From: JAHRAW01 sp965212085
GTDB taxonomy: Bacteria > Pseudomonadota > Gammaproteobacteria > Arenicellales > Poriferihabitantaceae
DNA length: 64,000 nt
Assembly (NCBI GenBank): GCA_965212085.1
Contig: OZ243042.1
Location: 1,612,001-1,676,000 of the forward strand
Reading direction: 5' to 3'
Shown here: positions 9,191 to 16,977 of the stretch, one piece after another
Layout: the number at the start of each line of letters is the position of its first letter
Position numbering within the stretch: position 1 is the first letter of the stretch
Made by a program: the position numbers and the translations under genes
Notes under the pieces: generated by a model
Database searches by the model: none
Told to the model about the DNA's origin: nothing
The model's input: only the letters and a program-made list of their open reading frames with translations

Positions 9191-10583
9191 GAGCAACTTC
9201 CGCACCGAAACCGATTCCTTCGGCGCCATCGAAGTGCCCGCGGATAAACTCTGGGGGGCGCAAACCCAGCGCTCCCTCGGCAACTTCCGCATCGGCGACG
9301 AGCGCATGCCGCGCCCGTTGATTCGGGCGCTGGCCATCATCAAACGCTGCGCGGCGCGGGTCAATATCGCCCAGGGATCCCTTGATGAAAAAATCGCCGC
9401 CGCCATCGTCGCGGCGGCGGAAGAGGTGATGGACGGCGCTTACGATGACAACTTTCCGCTGGTGGTGTGGCAGACCGGCTCCGGCACCCAGTCCAACATG
9501 AACGCCAACGAGGTCATCTCCAACCTCGCCATCCGCCGGCTGGGCGGCGAGTTGGGTTCCAAAACGCCGGTGCATCCCAACGACCATTGCAACCTCAGCC
9601 AGTCGTCCAACGACACCTTCCCGACGGCCATGCACATCGCCGCCGTAGAGCAACTGCACCACGCATTGATCCCGGCGTTGCAACACCTGCGCGACGCCCT
9701 CGACGACAAAGCCCGGCGCTGGAACGACCTCGTCAAAATCGGCCGCACCCACTTGCAAGACGCCACGCCGCTCACCCTCGGCCAGGAATTTTCGGGATAC
9801 GCCGCCCAGGTGAACCTCGCCGTAGAGCGCATCCGAGGCAGCCTCGCGCGTTTGTATCCGCTCGCCCAGGGCGGCACCGCCGTCGGCACCGGGGTCAACT
9901 CCAAACAGGGTTTCGCCGAACAGTTCGCCGATGAAGTCGCGGCCTTTACCGGCCTGCCGTTCACCTCCGCCCCCAACAAGTTTGAAGCCCTGGGAACCCA
10001 CGACGCCATGGTGGAAATTTCCGGAGTGCTCAACACCATCGCCGCCGGCCTCAACAAAATCGCCAACGACGTTCGCCTGCTGGGTTCCGGCCCGCGCTCG
10101 GGCATCGGCGAGTTGCGCCTGCCGGAAAACGAACCCGGCTCCTCGATCATGCCGGGCAAGGTCAACCCCACCCAGTGCGAGGCGCTAACCATGGTCTGCG
10201 CCCAGGTCATGGGCAACCACACCACGGTCACCATAGCCGGCGCCCAGGGCCATTTCGAACTCAACGTGTTCAAGCCGGTGATCGCCCACAACGTCCTGCA
10301 ATCCATCCGCCTGCTCGGAGACGCCGCGCTCAGCTTCACCGACAACTGCATAACCGGCATCGAACCCGACCGCGAACGCATCGCGCGGTTGGTGGAAAAC
10401 TCGCTGATGCTGGTAACCGCCCTGGCCCCCACCATCGGCTACGACAACGCCGCCACCATCGCCAAACTCGCCCACAAAAACGGCACCACCCTCCGCGAAG
10501 AAGCAGTCAACGGCGGATTCGTCACCGCCGAACAGTTCGACCAGGTCGTCCGCCCGGAGAAAATGGTTCGGCCCGGAGAGTGA
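9189..10583 (+). CDS. fumC: Fumarate hydratase class II
   Basis: A 464-residue class II (iron-independent) fumarase catalysing fumarate + water to L-malate in the TCA cycle. It is the usual length for FumC. The family blocks are present in order: TGSGTQSNMNANEVI, the SSNDTFPTAMH segment, KIGRTHLQDATPL, and the fumarase/aspartase signature GSSIMPGKVNPTQCEA with its catalytic serine loop. The C-terminal region LVTALAPTIGYDNAA is also typical. The start ATG at 9189 is the second copy of a duplicated 20-bp start region. It is not in an obvious operon. Confidence 0.97.
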   Translation: MSNFRTETDSFGAIEVPADKLWGAQTQRSLGNFRIGDERMPRPLIRALAIIKRCAARVNIAQGSLDEKIAAAIVAAAEEVMDGAYDDNFPLVVWQTGSGTQSNMNANEVISNLAIRRLGGELGSKTPVHPNDHCNLSQSSNDTFPTAMHIAAVEQLHHALIPALQHLRDALDDKARRWNDLVKIGRTHLQDATPLTLGQEFSGYAAQVNLAVERIRGSLARLYPLAQGGTAVGTGVNSKQGFAEQFADEVAAFTGLPFTSAPNKFEALGTHDAMVEISGVLNTIAAGLNKIANDVRLLGSGPRSGIGELRLPENEPGSSIMPGKVNPTQCEALTMVCAQVMGNHTTVTIAGAQGHFELNVFKPVIAHNVLQSIRLLGDAALSFTDNCITGIEPDRERIARLVENSLMLVTALAPTIGYDNAATIAKLAHKNGTTLREEAVNGGFVTAEQFDQVVRPEKMVRPGE

Positions 10584-10594
10584 TGCAGCCGGGG

Positions 10595-10750
10595 AAAAGA
10601 CAGTCCGGCTATCGCCGGAAGGGTTTGGACGGGAGACTGGAACTTTGTGCGCGAACAGGGACAGGGCGCGACCTGCCCCTGCGCCACCGCTTGGACGCAA
10701 GTGTCCGTAAGCCGCTAACGCGGCAACGGACACTTACGTTCGGGAATGAA
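10595..10750. repeat. Mosaic of palindromic repeat modules (D, C, A)
   Basis: Fills the fumC-AOR gap. It contains the hairpin CCGGCTATCGCCGG (module D), a degenerate form of the 22-bp palindrome centred on GGTCGCGACC (module C), and the long hairpin AGTGTCCGTAAGCCGC / GCGGCAACGGACACT (module A, 10700-10734). The same modules recur throughout the window. Confidence 0.85.
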
Positions 10751-10861
10751 GACGGCGCGGGGCATGCCTTTGCGGCGGTTTCGGGGGCTGGATTTATGCG
10801 GGCAAATCGGCGATCATTGGCCCTCAATTTCCATTGGGTCTGACTTCGGGAGGCGCCGAAA

Positions 10862-12685
10862 ATGAGTTGGCAAAACAAGGTCGCAAAAGTAAATCTCAGC
10901 GATGGCGGCATCACCATTGAGCCGCTGAACCGCGCGTGGGCGGACGAATACCTCGGCGCCCGCGGGCTGGGGAGCAAGTATTTGTGGGAGGAGATGGATC
11001 CTGCGGCGGATCCCATGGGGGCCGATAACGTGCTGATTTTCGCCACCGGCCCGCTGACCGGAACCATGGCCTCTACCAGCGGGCGTTACGCGGTCATCAC
11101 CAAAGGCCCGCTGACCGGCGCCATCGCCTGCTCAAACTCCGGCGGCAAGTTCGGCGCGGAGTTGAAATACGCCGGCTACGATTTGCTCATCATCAAGGGG
11201 CGTTCCAAAAAGCCGGTGTATCTTTCCATACACAACGACCAGATCGAGTTGCTGGCGGCGGATGAAATCTGGGGGCGGAGCGTGTGGTACGCCGACGGCT
11301 GGATTCGCAAGCAGCACCAGGACCCGCAGTTGAAGGTCGCCGCCATCGGCGTGGCCGGCGAGCAAGGCGTGAAATACGCCTGCGTGGTCAACGACCTGCA
11401 CCGCGCCGCCGGGCGTTCCGGGGTCGGCGCGGTGATGGGCGCGAAAAACCTGAAAGCCATCGCGGCGCGCGGCAGCGTCGGCGTCAGGGCGGAAGAGCCG
11501 GCGCGCTTTATGGAAGTGGCCGGGGAAGTGAACGCCAAACTGCACGGCAGCGGTGAACGGCGCGGCCTGATGCGCTACGGCACCCACGCGATGATGGACA
11601 GCATGCAGGAATTCGGCGGCCTGCCCACCGAGAATTTCCGCAAGGTCTCGTTCAACGGCGTCGGCAAAATTAACGCCAAAGCAGCGACCCTGAAAAACCG
11701 CAACGGCCATACCAACCTGGTCACCAACGCCGCGTGCTTCGGCTGCACCATCGCCTGCGGGCGCATCGCAAAAATTGATCCCATGCATTTCAGCGTCAAG
11801 GACCGCGAGGAATACTGGGGCGCGTCCGGCGGGCTGGAGTATGAAACCGCGTTCGCCTTCGGCCCGGTGGTGGGGGTGGACGACATTGACGCGCTGACCT
11901 TCGCCGGTTTTATGATGAACGAACACGGTATGGACCCAATTTCCTTCGGCGTGACCCTGGCGGCGGCCATGGAACTCTACGAACTCGGCGTCATTGACCG
12001 GAAGCAAACCGACGGCATGGAGCTCAACTTCGGCAGCGCCGAGGCACTGGTGGTGATGTCGGAGAAAACCGGCAAATACGAAGGCTTCGGGCGCGACCTG
12101 GGGCTTGGCTCAAAACGCCTGTGTGAAAAATACGGCCGCCCGGAACTGGCGATGGTGGCCAAGGGCCAGGAATTCGCCGGCTACGACGGCCGCGCCATGC
12201 AGGGCATGGGCCTCGGCTACGCCACCAGCAACCGCGGCGCGTGCCACCTCAAGCACGACACCTTCGACGTGGACATGGCCGACGCCGGCACCACGGGCAA
12301 GGCCGAAGCCTGCCGGGAGTCCCAGGACTTCGTCGCCATGGTGGACTCCACCGGCTTGTGCCTGTTCACCACCGGCGTGTGGGGCAACGCGGAATACCGC
12401 AAAATGATAGACGCCTCGTGCCCCGGCGAGTGGTCCGAAGAACGCCTGCGGGAAACCGGCGAACGGGTGTGGAACCTGGAGCGATTGTTCAACCTCAAGG
12501 CCGGCCTGAGCCGCAAAGACGACACCCTGCCGCCGCGCATGCTCAAAGACCCGGTGCCCAGCGGCTTCGCCAAAGGCGGCGTGGTGGAACTGGATGTGTT
12601 GTTGCCGGAGTACTACAAACTGCGCGGCTGGGACAAGGAAGGCGTGCCGACGGCGGGGAAGTTGAAGAGTTTGGGGTTGAACTGA
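10862..12685 (+). CDS. Aldehyde ferredoxin oxidoreductase family protein (tungstopterin)
   Basis: A 607-residue member of the AOR family, enzymes that oxidise aldehydes to carboxylates (or run in reverse) using a tungsten-bis-pyranopterin and one [4Fe-4S] cluster. N-terminal AOR domain: YLGARGLGSKYLWEEMDP, NVLIFATGPLTGT and GRYAVITKGPLTG. Cluster cysteines: CFGCTIAC (C-x2-C-x3-C) near residue 294 plus a later Cys in DSTGLCLF. Length is standard. The ATG at 10862 follows GGAGGCGCCGAAA, a good Shine-Dalgarno. No adjacent ferredoxin or AorB-like subunit is seen. A tungstate importer (tupABC) and mobA at 51-54 kb support a tungsten metallome. The substrate is not predictable. Confidence 0.92.
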   Translation: MSWQNKVAKVNLSDGGITIEPLNRAWADEYLGARGLGSKYLWEEMDPAADPMGADNVLIFATGPLTGTMASTSGRYAVITKGPLTGAIACSNSGGKFGAELKYAGYDLLIIKGRSKKPVYLSIHNDQIELLAADEIWGRSVWYADGWIRKQHQDPQLKVAAIGVAGEQGVKYACVVNDLHRAAGRSGVGAVMGAKNLKAIAARGSVGVRAEEPARFMEVAGEVNAKLHGSGERRGLMRYGTHAMMDSMQEFGGLPTENFRKVSFNGVGKINAKAATLKNRNGHTNLVTNAACFGCTIACGRIAKIDPMHFSVKDREEYWGASGGLEYETAFAFGPVVGVDDIDALTFAGFMMNEHGMDPISFGVTLAAAMELYELGVIDRKQTDGMELNFGSAEALVVMSEKTGKYEGFGRDLGLGSKRLCEKYGRPELAMVAKGQEFAGYDGRAMQGMGLGYATSNRGACHLKHDTFDVDMADAGTTGKAEACRESQDFVAMVDSTGLCLFTTGVWGNAEYRKMIDASCPGEWSEERLRETGERVWNLERLFNLKAGLSRKDDTLPPRMLKDPVPSGFAKGGVVELDVLLPEYYKLRGWDKEGVPTAGKLKSLGLN

Positions 12686-12700
12686 GACCGACTCGTTCTT

Positions 12701-13513
12701 TCAATCATCCCCGATAAAACTTTCGCTAATCCCGACGGTGTTGAACCCGCCGTCCACGTAAGTAATTTCGCCGGTAATTCCCGAAGCCAGGTCGGAGCAT
12801 AAAAACGCCGCGGTGTTGCCGACCTCGTCTATGGTGACGGCGCGTCCGAGCGGCGCGACTTTTTCGAAGTGCGCGGTCATCTTCCTGAAGTTGGCGATGC
12901 CGGCGGCGGCCAGGGTGCGGATCGGGCCGGCGGATATGCCGTTGACGCGGATGCCCCGGGCGCCGAGGGATTGCGCCATGTAGCGCACGTTGGCCTCAAG
13001 GCTGGCCTTGGCCAGGCCCATCACGTTGTACCCCGGCATGGAGCGCAGCGAGCCGATGTAGGTGAGGGTCAGCATCGCGCCTCCGCCTCCGTTGCGTTCC
13101 CCCATCAACGGCGCGGCGGCGCGTCCCATGGCGGCGAAACTGTAAGAGCTGATTTCGTGGGCGATATTGAACCCTTCGCGGGTGACCGCGTCGAGGAACA
13201 GGCCGTCCAGTTCTTCGCGGGGGGCGAAGGCGATGGAATGAACCAGCGCGTCGAAGCCGTCCCAGGTTTTGCCGAGGTCGGCGAACAGTTGCGTGATCTG
13301 GTCATCAGAAGCGACGTCGCAGGGCAGCACGAGGTCGGCGGCGGTGCCGAGTTCCGCCGCCAGGCGTTCGACCCTGGGTTTCATTTTTTCGTTGGGATAG
13401 GTGAACGCCAGCTCCGCCCCCTGGGCGCGCATGGCCCGCGCCACGCCCCACGCGATGGAGCGATTGCTGGCAACGCCGGCGATCAACGCGCGTTTGCCTG
13501 TTAGAAAAGCCAT
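12701..13513 (-). CDS. fabI: Enoyl-[acyl-carrier-protein] reductase (NADH)
   Basis: A 270-residue FabI of the SDR superfamily, performing the last reduction in each round of fatty-acid elongation. Diagnostic features are the FabI-type nucleotide loop GVASNRSIAWGVA, the SIAFAPREEL segment, the catalytic Tyr-x6-Lys in YNVMGLAK, and NGISAGPIRTLAAAGI. The ATG at 13513 sits 6 bp after a GGAGG (13520-13524 on the minus strand), which decides it over an in-frame TTG at 13519. The region upstream of it is repeat-derived. Confidence 0.97.
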   Translation of the reverse strand: MAFLTGKRALIAGVASNRSIAWGVARAMRAQGAELAFTYPNEKMKPRVERLAAELGTAADLVLPCDVASDDQITQLFADLGKTWDGFDALVHSIAFAPREELDGLFLDAVTREGFNIAHEISSYSFAAMGRAAAPLMGERNGGGGAMLTLTYIGSLRSMPGYNVMGLAKASLEANVRYMAQSLGARGIRVNGISAGPIRTLAAAGIANFRKMTAHFEKVAPLGRAVTIDEVGNTAAFLCSDLASGITGEITYVDGGFNTVGISESFIGDD

Positions 13514-13671
13514 TGTCAACCTCCGTTTATCGGGAGCGTGAGGATCATAATCTTCACTTGTTTGTTACACTGAGGCCGCCATTTTGCCACTGCGGTTTTA
13601 TCTTGGCAAGACGAAAAACCCCGGATGAAAGAGCGCGCCGCCGGCGGGGCGGCCAACCGGTTCATCGGGCC

Positions 13672-13712
13672 TTGACGCGTAAGCGGCTTACGGACACTTA
13701 CGACTCGGGACA
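13672..13712. repeat. Truncated module-A repeat
   Basis: GCGTAAGCGGCTTACGGACACTTACG followed by ACTCGGGA is one arm and loop of the module-A hairpin, in reverse orientation. The gap 13520-13670 before it shows nothing I recognise. Confidence 0.7.
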
Positions 13713-13733
13713 ATTTTGCCGGGAGCAAAATTG
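13711..13733. repeat. Perfect 9-bp inverted repeat
   Basis: CAATTTTGC and GCAAAATTG flank a 5-base loop (CGGGA). It could fold as an RNA hairpin but has no T-run on either strand, so a terminator role is doubtful. Confidence 0.5.
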
Positions 13734-13832
13734 CGCGTAGCCCGCAGGGCGAGTATCAGGGACGATACGAGCAATCCAGCCCCAAAACCGCCATATTCCG
13801 CCCACTTTGGGGGATGGCATTTCTCTGGATTA

Positions 13833-13841
13833 TGGTATAAT
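13833..13841 (+). promoter_or_regulatory. Extended -10 promoter of surface-protein copy 1
   Basis: TGGTATAAT is a perfect TGnTATAAT extended -10 element, 48 bp upstream of the leader ATG at 13889. The surrounding block (CCATATTCCGCCC ... GGATT ... TGGTATAATCCG) is conserved ahead of the paralogue at 58303, which supports function. Confidence 0.7.
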
Positions 13842-13888
13842 CCGGCCAATTCACGGCCTACCACGACCACCCTTTCAGGAGAATTCTC

Positions 13889-14002
13889 ATGTCCCTTTCC
13901 CACTTCCCGTCCGTAGTCAAAAACCCGCTAAAACCGCATAAAACCACGCCTGCGGGCGTCTCAACGACCATTCCTGCCCCCCCCCCCCCCCGATACACAT
14001 AG
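13889..14002 (+). other. Leader ORF of surface protein copy 1, out of frame through a C15 tract
   Basis: The ATG at 13889 follows a strong AGGAG (13877-13881, spacing 7). The leader carries a KPHKTTPAGVSTTIPAPPPP segment, closely matching KPHKTTLLGVSSAIPAPPPP in the paralogue's leader at 58382. With 15 Cs (13977-13991) the frame ends at TAG 14000-14002. With one C fewer it would run on into the signal peptide LTLRNKASALALFALVF... and the body of the surface protein. This is best read as the true 5' end of that gene in its OFF phase. Confidence 0.75.
13977..13991 (+). repeat. Poly-C tract (15 nt), candidate phase-variation switch
   Basis: A run of 15 cytosines lies 88 bp into the leader ORF. 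Such homopolymers change length by slipped-strand mispairing. A count of 14 (or 17, 11) would fuse leader and body frames. The paralogue has a 14-C tract at the same point. Confidence 0.85.
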
Positions 14003-14102
14003 TAAGCCGCTAACCTTACGAAACAAGGCATCCGCCCTCGCCCTGTTTGCCCTCGTTTTCACCTTCATCCCAGCCCACCACGCCTCAGCCCAAGTCGACC
14101 TC

Positions 14103-15566
14103 ATGCCGACTTTCGGCGACCAGACCTTCCCAAACCTGGTATTCACGCGCAACAAACCCATCACGCCCGTAACCCTGCCGGAGGCCACCGGCGGTGACCT
14201 GCCGCTCACTTACAGTTTCTTCTCGTTTAGCATTATTCGAAATCTGACTCTGGATGGGAATACGCGCATTCTCTCCGGCACGCCGATCTTTGGCGGCCCC
14301 ACCAATAACCTCGATCCCCTCTACCAAGTCATGGACAGCGATGGCGACCAAGTTTTTTTCCCACTCCCAGGTTTCACCATCAGCACCGAACCAGACACCA
14401 CCCCAACCTTCGGCACCGCCACCATTCTCCCCCAAACCTACTTCACCAACACCGCCGTCAACGTAGCCCTGCCCACCGCCGCCGGCGGCAACCGCGCCCT
14501 GACCTACACCCTCACCCCGGCCTTGCCCGCCAACCTGATCTTTGACGGCACCGCCAACCCCCCGACCATCACCGGCACCCCGGCGGCCATCACCGCCCAG
14601 GCGGAGTACACCTACACCGCCACCGATGATGACGGCAGCATCACCCCCACCCCCCTCACCTTCGACCTTGAAGTCACCGCCGCCCCCTTGATCTTCGACG
14701 CCACCATCCCCCGCCAAAGGTACGCCCCCGATGAACCCGTCAGCGTAACCCTGCCCACCGCCACCGGCGGCGATGGCGCATTGACCTACGCCATCACCGA
14801 AACTCTCCCCGACGGCCTGATCTTCACCCCCGCCACCCGCGTTTTGGCCGGCACCCCGACCACCGAACAAGACGCCGTTGAATACACCTACACCGTTACC
14901 GACATAGACCCCGCCGGCGCCAACACCGCGCAACAGACTTTCACCATCGCCATCGGACAGTTCGGCAACGAACGCGTTGTGGAAAAAACCCTGGCGGCGT
15001 TTGGCCGGGCCTTCGCCACCGGCACAGTGGGCGTGTTTGAGGACTACCTGACCAACACCGGCACAAACGCAAACACCAGCCACTTCACAATAGGCGGCCA
15101 CAAGTTTGAGTTAGCGACCAACACCCCCGCCCAAACCCTGGATTCCCGAGTCGCAAGTGTCCGTAAGCCGCTAACGCGGCAACGGACACTAACGCTCGAG
15201 AATGACGACAGCGTTGTTAACACGCTCTCGGCATCATACCCACAAAACCACAAATCACCCTCGGTGTCATTCCCGAACGATAGAAAAACAGGGAGCGATA
15301 GCGACCATGTTTTTCATCGTATCGGGAATCCAGTTGAACATGACTCAGCGAACACCACCACAATGTCCGCCAAAGACTTGTTGACGAAAAGCGCCTTCCA
15401 CTTCAACCTAAACGACGACGCCACCGGCACCGCCAACTGGAGCATCTGGGCACGCGCCACCACCACCAACTTTGATGGCAAACCCGAGGACGACTTTGAA
15501 CAAGACGGCGACGTAACCTCAGCCTACTTAGGCGCAGACTACCGAACCCAACCGGCGTCCGCTTAG
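14103..15566 (+). CDS. He_PIG-repeat surface protein, copy 1, N-terminal part (frameshifted)
   Basis: The passenger part of a probable autotransporter-like adhesin. The open frame extends upstream of the ATG at 14103 through a signal peptide (LALFALVFTFIPAHHASAQ) to the poly-C tract, so the real start is probably 13889. Three putative-Ig (He_PIG) repeats of about 90 residues follow, each with the pattern V-LPxAxGG...LTY...ILxGTP and a closing YTYT-D segment. A helical linker (EKTLAAFGRAFATGTVGVFEDYL) comes next. A 196-bp palindromic repeat (15138-15333) is translated in frame. The frame then breaks near 15548, where one C appears deleted relative to the paralogue, giving a premature stop at 15564-15566. 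Probably a pseudogene unless the deletion is a sequence error. Confidence 0.75.
   Translation: MPTFGDQTFPNLVFTRNKPITPVTLPEATGGDLPLTYSFFSFSIIRNLTLDGNTRILSGTPIFGGPTNNLDPLYQVMDSDGDQVFFPLPGFTISTEPDTTPTFGTATILPQTYFTNTAVNVALPTAAGGNRALTYTLTPALPANLIFDGTANPPTITGTPAAITAQAEYTYTATDDDGSITPTPLTFDLEVTAAPLIFDATIPRQRYAPDEPVSVTLPTATGGDGALTYAITETLPDGLIFTPATRVLAGTPTTEQDAVEYTYTVTDIDPAGANTAQQTFTIAIGQFGNERVVEKTLAAFGRAFATGTVGVFEDYLTNTGTNANTSHFTIGGHKFELATNTPAQTLDSRVASVRKPLTRQRTLTLENDDSVVNTLSASYPQNHKSPSVSFPNDRKTGSDSDHVFHRIGNPVEHDSANTTTMSAKDLLTKSAFHFNLNDDATGTANWSIWARATTTNFDGKPEDDFEQDGDVTSAYLGADYRTQPASA
15138..15333 (+). repeat. 196-bp composite palindromic element, inside a reading frame
   Basis: Begins CTGGATTCCCGA and ends TCGGGAATCCAG (12-bp perfect inverted ends). 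It contains hairpin modules A and B and is read as protein within the surface-protein gene (for example VRKPLTRQRTLTLEND). The copies at 25707-25902 and 60063-60258 have exactly the same length. Confidence 0.9.
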
Positions 15567-16396
15567 GCGTAGCCATCTCCGAAAGCGACGGCGAAATAGA
15601 TTATGACGACCAAGCAGACGACATCCAGGGCGATTTGGATGCCGACCTGACCAGCATCCTGCCCTACATCCAATGGCAACCAAATGACACCACCACCGCC
15701 TGGGCCATGCTCGGCTACGGCGAAGGCGACGCTGAACTGTCCACGGACGGGGATGACGAAACCACCGAAGTAGATATTGAAATGCAAATGATCGCCCTCG
15801 GCCTGTCCGGCGACCTGACCACGTACAAACGCAGCGAATGGTCGTGGAAAGCCAGCGCCTTTGCCGTAGAACTGGAATCCGACAAGAACGAAGAAACCGA
15901 CCTGCCGGCAGTAACCGCCGATTCCCAACGCCTGCGCGTTGCCATGCAAGGCCGCGTACCCGGCACCCTCTCCCCGAACGGCGCACTCCTCACCCCGAAC
16001 TGGGAACTCGGCCTGCGCTGGGATGACGGCGATGCCGAACAAGGCGGCGGTGCTGATTTGGGATTAGGCTTTGACTACCGCCACCCGGCGAGCGGCTTGA
16101 GTATGCAGGGGAAAGCCAATGCTTTGGTGGCGCACGAAGAAGAAGACTACGATGAATGGGATGCCAGTTTGCAAGTGCGGTATGACCCCGGCGCACAAGG
16201 CCGTGGGATTACCTTCACCTTGAAACCCGGCTGGAGCAAAAACGGCCGTAGTCAACAAATGGGACTGGACTTCTCCAATGCATTGGGCAAATGGACAAAA
16301 CGCGGTTTGCGATTGGAGTTGACCGGCGAACGCACCAAGCAAGATGACAACGACATCGGGCATAACATCCGCCTGACCGGTTCGTTGCGCTTCTAA
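15549..16396 (+). CDS. Surface protein copy 1, C-terminal outer-membrane barrel (after frameshift)
   Basis: Continuation of the previous gene in the next frame. The first in-frame ATG is at 15635, but homology to the paralogue starts right at the break. It has alternating polar/hydrophobic strands with many aromatic residues, motifs such as WAMLGYGEGDAELSTD, WSWKASAFAVELES and NWELGLRWDDGDAEQGGGAD, and ends in LTGSLRF with the terminal phenylalanine typical of outer-membrane beta-barrels. This is an autotransporter-type translocation domain, very similar to residues about 660-934 of the 58.5-61.3 kb paralogue. With no signal peptide of its own it is unlikely to be functional alone. Confidence 0.7.
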
Positions 16397-16760
16397 ATTG
16401 GATTGGCATGGACAGGTCGCGACCTGTCCCTACGCCACCGCTTGGACGGCGGACACTGCCGGTGTGGCACTGGATTCCCGAGTACGCAAGTGTCCGTAAG
16501 CCGCTTGCGCGGCAACGGACACTAACGCTCGGGAATGACAACAGAGTTGTTGCCACGCTCTCGGTGTCATACCCATGAAAGTGCAAATCTTCCTCGGTGT
16601 CATACCCGCATTTGCGGGTAGTAGGGGCGGGTCGCAACCTGCCCCCGGCGATGCTCAGCCGCTACCCCAACCCTTCCTTACGCCTTCGCCGTCATTCCCG
16701 AACGATAGAAAAATAGGGAGCGTTAGCGACCGTTTGTTTCATCGTATCGGGAACCCGCTT
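16397..16760. repeat. Repeat cluster downstream of surface protein copy 1
   Basis: Contains the 22-bp palindrome GGACAGGTCGCGACCTGTCC, a module-A hairpin (CTGGATTCCCGAGTACGCAA ... CTCGGGAATGAC), a GTCATACCCGC-type spacer, and module B (ATTCCCGAACGATAG ... ATCGTATCGGGAA). The first roughly 75 bp are nearly identical to the sequence after the paralogue (61308-61380), so the duplicated unit extends past the gene. Confidence 0.85.
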
Positions 16761-16784
16761 TTTTGGTTCGGTGCCAGCCGGACT

Positions 16785-16900
16785 GTCGCGCACAAGGATG
16801 TGCGCAGCGGCGCTGAAAACAGGATGTTTTCCCGCGCCGCACAGGGGGGCGTGGGGGGCTCTCCCCCCACAATGCGCGTCACGCGCACCCCACCCCGCGC
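16785..16900. repeat. GC-rich palindromic module E
   Basis: Contains the hairpin GCGCACA...TGTGCGC, then GCGGCGCTGAAAACAGGATG and a GGGGGGCGTGGGGGGCTCTC run, ending GCGCGTCACGCGC. The same module occurs at 50190-50330, 57555-57690, 57880-57990, 58140-58255 and 63455-63565. Confidence 0.8.
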
Positions 16901-16977
16901 CCCCGCCCCTCCACCGGCGTTAACCCGGCTGCTGTCATGCGTATCCGCGCGTTCAGAGATTACGATATAATCCACAG

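Noticed and set aside
13711..13733. Rho-independent terminator
   Set aside because: A perfect stem is present but no T-run follows on either strand.
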